NCBI GenBank assembly: GCA_002404395.1
Contig: DHJP01000011.1
Coordinates: 1-5,847, forward strand
Direction of reading: 5' to 3'
Length of the DNA: 5,847 nucleotides
From: Clostridiales bacterium UBA4717
GTDB taxonomy: Bacteria; Bacillota; Clostridia; Oscillospirales; CAG-272
Positions 1-5,013 of the stretch are shown in pieces (the stretch's first letter is position 1; the number at the start of each line of letters is the position of its first letter). The notes under the pieces were generated by a model. It did no database searches. It was not told where the DNA came from and saw nothing but the letters and a program-made list of their open reading frames with translations. A program made the translations under genes and the position numbers.

Positions 1-1135
1 AAAGCCAGATCTCGTTTCCGGTATTTGAATACATTGCCACGTTGTTTGCAAACTCAACATCCTTGAACCAGACTTCGTTTCCGTCGCCCGAGCCTTGATA
101 TTGGATCGTCCAACAGCAGTCGTAAAGGTTATCGGCGTAGCAATTGATGATCCTGAAGCCGTCGCACGCACCGAAGATCTCGACTGCGTTGCCGAAACGG
201 ATGGGACCCGAAGCCGCCATGGTCTGAACCGAGCCTCCGATGAACGAAAAGGCGCAGTTCTGAACGGTGAGATTCTTCGGGGTATTGTCGCCGAGACCGC
301 TGTAACCGATCGCGTGCGAACCGATCCCGAAGAAAGCAAGGTTATCGATCGTGACGTTGTTCGCCTTGCCGGTGATACCGTGACCGTAGTCGACCAGCTC
401 GACAGAGGCAAAGCGCTCGGCGGGATTTCCGTCGCGGCTGTACAGGAAGATACTGCCGGTATTCCAATCGTGCCAGAACTCAAGGTCATGCTTGAGATCG
501 CCGGCATTTATCACTCTTGCAATTCCGACGTCATAGGTCTCAAGTCCGTTTGAGACCACGCCGACGCTGACCGAATTGTTGAGCTTGATGCCCCACGCCT
601 TGCCGTAATCGAACACGATAACGCCGACGTCGCGCGTCTTGCCGTCAAGCTTATCCTTATATTCGTACACGTTCTCATATTCGGTCTCTTTCCAATCGCT
701 CTTGTAGGACGCGTCTACCGAGCCGACGATCACGGGCTTGCTTCCGCTGCCGTAGGTCGAATAGGTCACGCCTTCGGCGGTCCTGAGCGGGACCGTGGTG
801 CGGAACTTCTCACCGCGCTTGAAAAGCACGGCGTCGCCGCTCTTAAGCGACGCGGAATTGATCCTTTCGATCGTTTTCCAAGCCGTTTCGGGGGTCAGAC
901 CGTCGTTTTTGTCGCTTCCCGATGAGGAAACGTAATAGGCGGTGCCGCTGTATGTGATATCGGTTTCGCTTGCGAGTATCTCCGCCTTACGTTCAAAGGC
1001 TTTTTGAATACACTCGTCGATCAGTGAAAGCTCTGCTTCCTTGTAGACTGACTTGTCGCTGTCAGCCGCCGAGACCGCGGGGATCGCTTGGACTAGCATG
1101 AGAAGCGTAAGCACAAGTGCAAGTAATTTCTTCAT
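1..1135 (-). CDS. Secreted right-handed parallel beta-helix protein (3' end truncated by window)
   Basis: The frame stays open from an ATG at 1135 to the left edge, giving 378 visible residues; the C-terminus is outside the window. Residues 1-23 form a signal peptide (KK, then a Leu/Val-rich core, then AVSA before ADS), so the product is exported. Residues 66-89 carry the segment YYVSSSGSDKNDGLTPETAW, typical of the N-terminal edge of secreted beta-helix/DUF1565-like proteins and some polysaccharide lyases. From about residue 258, short strands recur with Asn-rich turns (VTIDNLAFFG, LTVQNCAFSF, FRIINCYADN, VWFKDVEFANN), matching stacked PbH1-type coils. A purine-rich site (AAAGGA) lies 7 nt before the ATG, and a good promoter lies upstream at 1212-1240. 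The fold is well supported. The substrate is not: it could be a glycan-degrading enzyme, an adhesin or a cell-surface protein. No catalytic residues can be assigned from this part. Confidence 0.85.
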   Translation of the reverse strand, partial: MKKLLALVLTLLMLVQAIPAVSAADSDKSVYKEAELSLIDECIQKAFERKAEILASETDITYSGTAYYVSSSGSDKNDGLTPETAWKTIERINSASLKSGDAVLFKRGEKFRTTVPLRTAEGVTYSTYGSGSKPVIVGSVDASYKSDWKETEYENVYEYKDKLDGKTRDVGVIVFDYGKAWGIKLNNSVSVGVVSNGLETYDVGIARVINAGDLKHDLEFWHDWNTGSIFLYSRDGNPAERFASVELVDYGHGITGKANNVTIDNLAFFGIGSHAIGYSGLGDNTPKNLTVQNCAFSFIGGSVQTMAASGPIRFGNAVEIFGACDGFRIINCYADNLYDCCWTIQYQGSGDGNEVWFKDVEFANNVAMYSNTGNEIWL

Positions 1136-1171
1136 TGAATTTTCCTTTCGCTTTGAAATTTCAGCAAAAAT

Positions 1172-1206
1172 TGTGATCCGCCGATCTTCACCGACGCATG
1201 ATCACA
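1172..1206 (-). promoter_or_regulatory. 7-bp inverted repeat at predicted 5' end of beta-helix mRNA
   Basis: TGTGATC at 1172-1178 and GATCACA at 1200-1206 are perfect inverted copies separated by 21 nt. The distal arm begins 6-7 nt past the -10 box, so it starts at the predicted first transcribed base. The arms could pair as a 5'-UTR stem, or mark a repressor operator covering +1 to about +35. The repeat is seen directly; the function is inferred. Confidence 0.45.
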
Positions 1207-1211
1207 TAAAA

Positions 1212-1240
1212 ATTATACACTATGGCAGGCGGCAAATCAA
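1212..1240 (-). promoter_or_regulatory. Sigma-A-type promoter of the beta-helix gene
   Basis: On the minus strand, TTGATT (1240-1235) and a perfect TATAAT (1217-1212) are separated by exactly 17 nt. Transcription would start near 1205, leaving a 5' UTR of about 70 nt before the ATG at 1135. It lies just past the terminator of the upstream tadA unit, so the beta-helix gene is probably its own transcription unit. Confidence 0.8.
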
Positions 1241-1267
1241 TTATTATTTCTTCCAAAATTTGATATG

Positions 1268-1295
1268 AAAAATCGGCGTTTTAAACAAAACGCCG
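1268..1295 (-). terminator. Intrinsic terminator after tadA
   Basis: A perfect 9-bp stem (CGGCGTTTT at 1274-1282 pairing with AAAACGCCG at 1287-1295) encloses a 4-nt loop. On the minus strand it is followed by ATTTTTC (five T from 1272 to 1268). It lies 43 nt past the tadA stop codon. The other strand also has TTTT after the stem, so weak bidirectional action is possible, but no plus-strand gene is seen. Confidence 0.85.
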
Positions 1296-1337
1296 TTTTG
1301 TCCATGTAAAATCCCGCACAAAATCCGGACTTTTCGC

Positions 1338-1784
1338 TCATCTTTTCGCTTTAAAAAATTCGACAAGCACCTCTCCGCAGCTGCCGCCGAGATCGCACTC
1401 CGACAGCTCCGGTTTATGATTAAGCGGATAGGCATTGAGGTTAATGAGACTTCCGAAAGCTCCGGCTTTCGGGTCGCGGGCGCCGCAGATCACGCGTTTG
1501 ATACGCGAATTCACGACCGCACCGGCGCACATCGGACAAGGCTCAAGGGTCACGTACAGCTCGCAGTCGGTAAGCCGCCAGCCGCCGAGCGCTCTGCAAG
1601 CGGCGTCGATCGCGATAAGCTCTGCGTGGCAAAGTGCATTTTTCGCGCCCTCTCTGGAATTTTTGCCCTCGGCGATTATTTTGCCGTCGCGCGTTATGAC
1701 CGCACCGACCGGCACTTCCCCGCGCGCTCCCGCTTCGCACGCCAGCTCAAGCGCACGCTTCATGAATTTTTCATCACGGTTCAT
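1338..1784 (-). CDS. tadA: tRNA-specific adenosine deaminase TadA
   Basis: This 148-residue protein is a zinc-dependent cytidine-deaminase-fold enzyme that converts A34 to inosine in tRNA-Arg(ACG) in the cytoplasm, allowing one tRNA to read CGU, CGC and CGA. All active-site signatures are present: H53-A-E55 (zinc ligand and proton-shuttling Glu) in LCHAELIAI, and P82-C83-P84-M85-C86 (two zinc Cys). The TadA-specific segment GARDPKAGAFGS is at 101-112, and the length is normal for the family. The start at 1784 is chosen because CGAGGT lies 7 nt ahead of this ATG; an in-frame TTG at 1805 has no such site and would add seven unconserved residues. The gene follows the CPBP protein gene after 53 nt on the same strand with no terminator between, so the two are probably co-transcribed. 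A terminator follows at 1295-1268. Confidence 0.96.
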   Translation of the reverse strand: MNRDEKFMKRALELACEAGARGEVPVGAVITRDGKIIAEGKNSREGAKNALCHAELIAIDAACRALGGWRLTDCELYVTLEPCPMCAGAVVNSRIKRVICGARDPKAGAFGSLINLNAYPLNHKPELSECDLGGSCGEVLVEFFKAKR

Positions 1785-1790
1785 ACAAAG

Positions 1791-1796
1791 ACCTCG
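1791..1796 (-). promoter_or_regulatory. Ribosome binding site fixing the tadA start
   Basis: CGAGGT on the minus strand, with GAGG 7 nt before the ATG at 1784. It lies inside the longer reading frame that begins at the TTG at 1805, and so argues for the internal ATG as the true start. Confidence 0.75.
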
Positions 1797-1837
1797 TGTC
1801 GGCAAAAGCGACTCAAAAATTTATCTGAAATACCGCG

Positions 1838-2617
1838 TCACAGTCCGAGCCGCGGCAGTATTGCTGCACATATAAGCGCCGCGAACAGCAGGCAGACGGC
1901 GGGATCAAGTCCCGCGGCGAACATATGCTTTGCTCCAAAGCCCGCGGCAAGCGTTTTTACCGTTTTGCGGTCGAAAAGCGCGAAGTACAAAAGGACAAGC
2001 AAAGCAAACGCCGCCGAAATGAAAAATACAGCAAAATAAACGCGCGCGGAGGCGGCTGCCGATAAGGCGGCGAGCAGATTGTTAGCAAGGTGCGCCGCCA
2101 TGGACGGGAGCAGTGAGTCGGTAAACTCAAGCGCAAGGCTGAAGATCATGCCGGCGACAAAGGCATAGCAGATCTGACCGGGCGAAGAATGTAACAGCGC
2201 AAAGCAAACCGACGATATTACCGAAAAGCGCAGGACTCCGAGCGGCTCAAGCAGGTCTGCTAGCACGCCCCGCCACAAAAGCTCCTCAAAAAGCGGAGCA
2301 AGCAGGACTCCGACAAGGCTGATCCTTCCCTTTTCCGACTCGTCGGCAAACGGGAAAAGCCCGACGACGAACGCCGTCAGAAAAAGCAAGGTCAGCACGA
2401 GCGAGAAGCCGAAAGCAAAGCTCCGCACGCCCGGCGGTCTGAGCCGCCGCCTTACGCCCTTGCAGGTTTTGCAAGCCAAAAGGCAGGGGAAAAGGTATGC
2501 GCAGACAAATCCGACGGGCGTTGCGCCCGCAAAATACAACAAGATCATACACAGGCAGGCGGAGATGACGCCGACTGCTCTGTCGTGTTCAAGCGGGTGT
2601 ATCATATAAATTTCCAT
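1838..2617 (-). CDS. CPBP family intramembrane metalloprotease-like protein
   Basis: This 259-residue polytopic membrane protein has about eight hydrophobic segments (roughly 14-30, 33-49, 66-88, 100-112, 131-147, 150-168, 171-188 and 194-214, with a further one at 237-254). It has the three motifs of the CPBP/Abi family (PF02517; Rce1-like CAAX proteases): E111-E112-x3-R116 (EELLWRG), F139-x3-H143 (FALLH) and H176-x3-N180 (HLANN). All putative catalytic residues are intact, so it may be an active protease. Members act in prenyl-protein processing, bacteriocin maturation or self-immunity, or unknown roles; no bacteriocin gene is visible here. The start is uncertain. The ATG at 2617 is directly preceded by a GC-rich hairpin and has no Shine-Dalgarno site, whereas the ATG at 2605 (residue 5) has GGAA about 6 nt upstream. 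It is followed by tadA in the same direction. Confidence 0.88.
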   Translation of the reverse strand: MEIYMIHPLEHDRAVGVISACLCMILLYFAGATPVGFVCAYLFPCLLACKTCKGVRRRLRPPGVRSFAFGFSLVLTLLFLTAFVVGLFPFADESEKGRISLVGVLLAPLFEELLWRGVLADLLEPLGVLRFSVISSVCFALLHSSPGQICYAFVAGMIFSLALEFTDSLLPSMAAHLANNLLAALSAAASARVYFAVFFISAAFALLVLLYFALFDRKTVKTLAAGFGAKHMFAAGLDPAVCLLFAALICAAILPRLGL

Positions 2618-2618
2618 G

Positions 2619-2631
2619 CCGCCGTCGGCGG
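2619..2631 (-). other. GC hairpin abutting the CPBP start codon
   Basis: CCGCC and GGCGG (2619-2623 and 2627-2631) pair as a 5-bp stem with a 3-nt loop, one base before the outer ATG at 2617, and are preceded on the minus strand by a T6 run (2640-2635). It would hinder ribosome loading at 2617. This either favours the ATG at 2605 or tempers translation. Confidence 0.4.
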
Positions 2632-2667
2632 TTCAAAAAATATACGCGAAACCCGGATCCTCACTTA

Positions 2668-2735
2668 GCGGAGACTAAACTTTCACGTCTGCCGCCTCCG
2701 TGAAGCTCCGCCTTACGACACGGTCTGACCGTGTC
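2668..2735 (-). other. Structured non-coding spacer upstream of the CPBP gene
   Basis: Two hairpins lie in the spacer between the tRNA-Leu terminator and the CPBP gene. The first is a perfect 8-bp stem with a 3-nt loop, GACACGGT and ACCGTGTC (2717-2724 and 2728-2735). The second is a two-part stem: outer GCGGAG/CTCCGC (2668-2673 and 2706-2711) and inner TTCACG/CGTGAA (2682-2687 and 2699-2704), joined by an asymmetric 1/8-nt internal loop and capped by an 11-nt loop. No T-run follows, so these are not ordinary terminators. I do not recognise a known riboswitch. It may be a 5'-UTR element, a small RNA, or palindromic DNA. Confidence 0.4.
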
Positions 2736-2755
2736 AGCGCACGGGCGGGCAGCGC

Positions 2756-2784
2756 AAAATCGGCAGAGAAAAATATCTCTGCCG
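2756..2784 (-). terminator. Intrinsic terminator after tRNA-Leu
   Basis: CGGCAGAGA (2761-2769) and TCTCTGCCG (2776-2784) form a perfect 9-bp stem with a 6-nt loop, extended by one T-A pair (2760-2785). On the minus strand it is followed by TTTT (2759-2756). It starts 25 nt past the tRNA 3' end. The T-tract is short, so partial read-through toward the CPBP gene is possible. Confidence 0.75.
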
Positions 2785-2809
2785 AAATCCGGTCATACAA
2801 TATACATTC

Positions 2810-2894
2810 TGGTGCGCCCGAAGAGACTTGAACTCCCACGTCGTAAGACACCGGATCCTAAGTCCGGCGCGTCTGCCAATTCCGCCACGGGCGC
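2810..2894 (-). tRNA. tRNA-Leu (anticodon UAG)
   Basis: An 85-nt class II tRNA that decodes CUA and, by wobble, CUG. The acceptor stem is GCGCCCG/CGGGCGC (2894-2888 with 2820-2814), with A73 and an encoded CCA at 2812-2810. The D arm has a 3-bp stem GCG/CGC around an 11-nt loop containing TTGG. The anticodon stem is CCGGA/TCCGG with loop CTTAGGA, giving anticodon TAG at 2860-2858. A 13-nt long variable arm, typical of Leu, contains GTC-TTAC-GAC. The T arm is GGGAG-TTCAAGT-CTCTT with two G-U pairs. All parts add up to a complete, apparently functional gene. A strong promoter lies about 160 nt upstream and a terminator lies just downstream. Confidence 0.97.
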
Positions 2895-2910
2895 ACATAA
2901 GCGGCGCCGC

Positions 2911-2941
2911 GCGCATTACGGGCATTTTGCACGTAATGCGC
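2911..2941 (-). other. Strong hairpin in the tRNA-Leu leader
   Basis: GCGCATTACG (2911-2920) and CGTAATGCGC (2932-2941) are a perfect 10-bp inverted repeat with an 11-nt loop, which can itself form a 3-bp GCA/TGC stem. It is followed on the tRNA side by the self-complementary GCGGCGCCGC (2901-2910). It has no T-run. It lies within the predicted 5' leader of the pre-tRNA, 17 nt from the mature 5' end. Confidence 0.6.
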
Positions 2942-2973
2942 TGTTGTACGTCGCCGTAAAGCCTGAGTCAGAA

Positions 2974-3004
2974 CGGCAAAGCGGTGCGAACACGCGTTTT
3001 GCCG
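2974..3004 (-). other. UUCG-capped stem-loop in the tRNA-Leu leader
   Basis: On the minus strand, CGGCAAA pairs with TTTGCCG (3004-2998 with 2980-2974). After one A-C mismatch, the stem continues with CG/CG, a single bulged C, and GTG/CAC closed by a TTCG tetraloop (2990-2987). This makes about 12 pairs. A stable tetraloop on this strand only suggests selection as RNA rather than as DNA. Confidence 0.5.
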
Positions 3005-3038
3005 CGCCATACTCAAGCCACAAATCATTGATTTCCGA

Positions 3039-3051
3039 CGGGCAAAGCCCG
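3039..3051 (-). other. Short hairpin at the 5' end of the tRNA-Leu transcript
   Basis: CGGGC (3039-3043) and GCCCG (3047-3051) form a 5-bp stem with a 3-nt loop, beginning 3 nt past the predicted transcription start near 3054. It may protect the 5' end of the leader, or be incidental in GC-rich sequence. Confidence 0.35.
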
Positions 3052-3060
3052 AGCGTATTG

Positions 3061-3089
3061 ATTTTACCACATACAGAGCGGTTTGTCAA
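3061..3089 (-). promoter_or_regulatory. Strong sigma-A-type promoter driving tRNA-Leu
   Basis: On the minus strand, a perfect TTGACA (3089-3084) and TAAAAT (3066-3061) are separated by 17 nt, with TGG immediately before the -10 box (extended -10). This strength is typical of stable-RNA promoters. The predicted start near 3054 is about 160 nt ahead of the mature tRNA. The -35 box lies only 13 nt past the stop codon of the exporter gene. Confidence 0.9.
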
Positions 3090-3102
3090 GTAAAAATTCG
3101 CC

Positions 3103-5001
3103 TCAGGTCTCGATACCCGCGAACTGACTTTGATAGAGCTTCCAATACGCGCCGCGCTTTTCAAGCAGCTCCTCGTGCTTACCCTCTTCGGCGACCTTTT
3201 TGCCATCGATCACGATGATCTTATCCGCGTCGCGTATCGTGGACAGCCGATGTGCGATTATCAGGCTCGTTCTGCCGCGCATAAGCTCGACCATCGCCGA
3301 CTGTATATGCATTTCGGTACGCGTATCGACGCTCGAAGTCGCTTCGTCAAGTATAAGTATCTTCGGATCGGCGAGCACTGCGCGCGAGATCGACAATAAC
3401 TGCCGCTGTCCGGCGCTGAGATTGCTTCCCGACTCGGCGAGCACGGTATTATAGCCCTCCGGCAGGCGCTCGATGAATACGTCCGCGCCCGAGAACGCCG
3501 CCGCGCGGCGCACCTCGTCGTCGGTCGCGTCAAGCTTTCCGTATCTGATATTCGCGGCGATCGTATCCGAGAAAAGCACCGTATCCTGCAAAACTATCGC
3601 GATCGTGCGCCGCAGCGTCTGTTTCGGGATATCGGTGATATTTATGCCGTCAAGCAGGATCTTACCGCCGTCAAGCTCATAGAAGCGGGTCAGCAGATTG
3701 ACTATAGTGGTCTTACCGCTTCCGGTCGCGCCGACTATCGCTATCTTCTGTCCTTTTTCGACCTCAAGCTCGAAATTTCTGAGCACCGGTTCGCCCGGGA
3801 TATATGAAAAGTCGATATTCTCAAACGAAAGCCTGCCTATCACATCCTCGACTCTGAGCGGATTTTTGCCGTTATCGATCTCCGGCTCGCCGTCAAGGAT
3901 CTCAAAGACGCGCTCCGCGCCTGCCATCGCGCTCATTATCGACGAATACTGATTTGCTATCTCGTTTATCGGGCGCGTGAACTGCTTTGAATAGCCGAGC
4001 ACCGCCTGAAGCGCGCCGATCGTCAAAAGGCTTCCGTAGACTGCCGCGCCCGAAGCGATCATATAACCGCCGACCGCAACCAGCAGGAGATATGAAAAGT
4101 TGCCGATCAGGTTCATGATCGGACCCATGACAGAGCCCCAGATACTTGCGAGTATCGAAACGCGCCTGTAGCTTCCCGACATATCCTCAAAACGCTCGAT
4201 CGCTTCGCCCTCCTTACCGTAAGCCATGACCGTTTTATAGCCGGTGACCATTTCCTCGATATGGCCGTTCAGCGCGCCGAGCCGGCGTGACTGCTCGGAA
4301 AAGTATTTTCTCATATGCTTTACAAGCAGGTTCGACGAAAGGATCGTCAGCGGAATGGATACCATAGCCACAAGGGTGAGCTGCCAGCTGTAGCAAAGCA
4401 TAAGCACAAGCGCTCCTACCAGCGTTATCACGCTCGAAAAGAGCGAGGCAAGCGACTGCGAGATCGTGTTTGAAATATTTTCGACGTCGTTGGTCATACG
4501 GCTCATGATATCGCCGTGCTTATGCGTATCTATATATCTTATCGGCAAATATTCAAGCTTTGCAAACAGATCTGCGCGCATGGTATGCACCGTTTTCTGC
4601 GAAAGCTTTGCGGCGCAGATGCCCTGAAGCGCCGTCGCTCCCGCACTGACGAGATAAACGCAACCCATAAGCGCAAGCACCTTAAGGAGCGTCGGGAGAT
4701 CGACCGCGAGTTTTCCTGCGTTCTGATCCAGCGTGAGCGTATCTATAGCGACCGCCTGAAGCGAGGGACCCGCCAGATTCAATAATGCCGAGACTATCAC
4801 TATAAGGATCAGTCCGAGCACCATAAACTTGCTTTTACCTATATAAACTACGAGCTTTCCGAAGGTCTTTTTTGCGTCCTTAGGCTTTTCGCCGTTGACT
4901 CTGCCGCCCATCGGACCGCCTCTGCCGGGTCCGTGACCCGGGCGCATACTTACCATCGGTTTTTCACCGTTACGGCTTCCGTTTTCTCTGTTTCCGTTCA
5001 T
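3103..5001 (-). CDS. Heterodimeric ABC exporter, subunit with the catalytic site (TM288-like)
   Basis: This complete 632-residue half-transporter has a TM domain of six helices (about 58-360) followed by a nucleotide-binding domain (about 388-630). The first 45 residues are Gly/Pro/Arg-rich with two NGEKP segments, a cytoplasmic extension seen in Clostridia members of this family. NBD motifs are A-loop Y400, Walker A GATGSGKT (424-431), Q-loop Q472, signature LSAGQ (528-532), Walker B LDE with catalytic E553, and H-loop H584. The signature deviates from LSGGQ, while Walker B and the H-loop are canonical. That is the mark of the TM288/LmrD-type subunit, which pairs with a partner lacking the catalytic Glu. 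The start at 5001 has GGAGGTGA 7 nt upstream and overlaps the partner's stop as ATGA, implying translational coupling. The substrate (drug, lipid or peptide) cannot be read from sequence. No terminator is evident after the stop. Confidence 0.95.
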   Translation of the reverse strand: MNGNRENGSRNGEKPMVSMRPGHGPGRGGPMGGRVNGEKPKDAKKTFGKLVVYIGKSKFMVLGLILIVIVSALLNLAGPSLQAVAIDTLTLDQNAGKLAVDLPTLLKVLALMGCVYLVSAGATALQGICAAKLSQKTVHTMRADLFAKLEYLPIRYIDTHKHGDIMSRMTNDVENISNTISQSLASLFSSVITLVGALVLMLCYSWQLTLVAMVSIPLTILSSNLLVKHMRKYFSEQSRRLGALNGHIEEMVTGYKTVMAYGKEGEAIERFEDMSGSYRRVSILASIWGSVMGPIMNLIGNFSYLLLVAVGGYMIASGAAVYGSLLTIGALQAVLGYSKQFTRPINEIANQYSSIMSAMAGAERVFEILDGEPEIDNGKNPLRVEDVIGRLSFENIDFSYIPGEPVLRNFELEVEKGQKIAIVGATGSGKTTIVNLLTRFYELDGGKILLDGINITDIPKQTLRRTIAIVLQDTVLFSDTIAANIRYGKLDATDDEVRRAAAFSGADVFIERLPEGYNTVLAESGSNLSAGQRQLLSISRAVLADPKILILDEATSSVDTRTEMHIQSAMVELMRGRTSLIIAHRLSTIRDADKIIVIDGKKVAEEGKHEELLEKRGAYWKLYQSQFAGIET

Positions 5002-5013
5002 GCGCTCACCTCC
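4998..5013 (-). promoter_or_regulatory. Shine-Dalgarno site and ATGA overlap coupling the two exporter genes
   Basis: GGAGGTGA (5013-5006) lies inside the end of the upstream gene, 4-7 nt before the ATG at 5001. That ATG shares ATGA with the upstream TGA (5000-4998). The arrangement suggests coupled translation and near-equal amounts of the two subunits. Confidence 0.8.

Noticed and set aside
95..553. 152-residue plus-strand reading frame
   Set aside because: It is antisense to the beta-helix gene, which has a signal peptide, promoter and recognisable fold. The plus-strand product has no recognisable domain and no ribosome site.
1172..1206. CRP-like TGTGA...TCACA operator
   Set aside because: CRP sites have a 6-bp spacer between the pentamers, while here they are 25 bp apart. 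The repeat is reported without assigning a CRP-type protein.
1784..1805. TTG start for tadA adding seven residues
   Set aside because: It has no Shine-Dalgarno site, and the ATG at 1784 has one at ideal spacing and gives a normal-length protein.
1416..2039. 207-residue plus-strand reading frame and overlapping plus-strand frames
   Set aside because: They are antisense to tadA and the CPBP gene; the translations are Arg/Ala/Ser-rich without motifs, as expected of shadow frames in GC-rich coding DNA.
2810..2894. tRNA-Leu as an attachment site of an integrated element
   Set aside because: No second copy of the tRNA 3' end, no integrase and no mobile-element genes are seen in the window.
2734..3070. 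Small minus-strand proteins running through the tRNA (containing RPWRNWQTRR or GGIGRRAGLR)
   Set aside because: These are translations of the tRNA-Leu gene itself, a common spurious annotation; one ends at the TAG of the anticodon.
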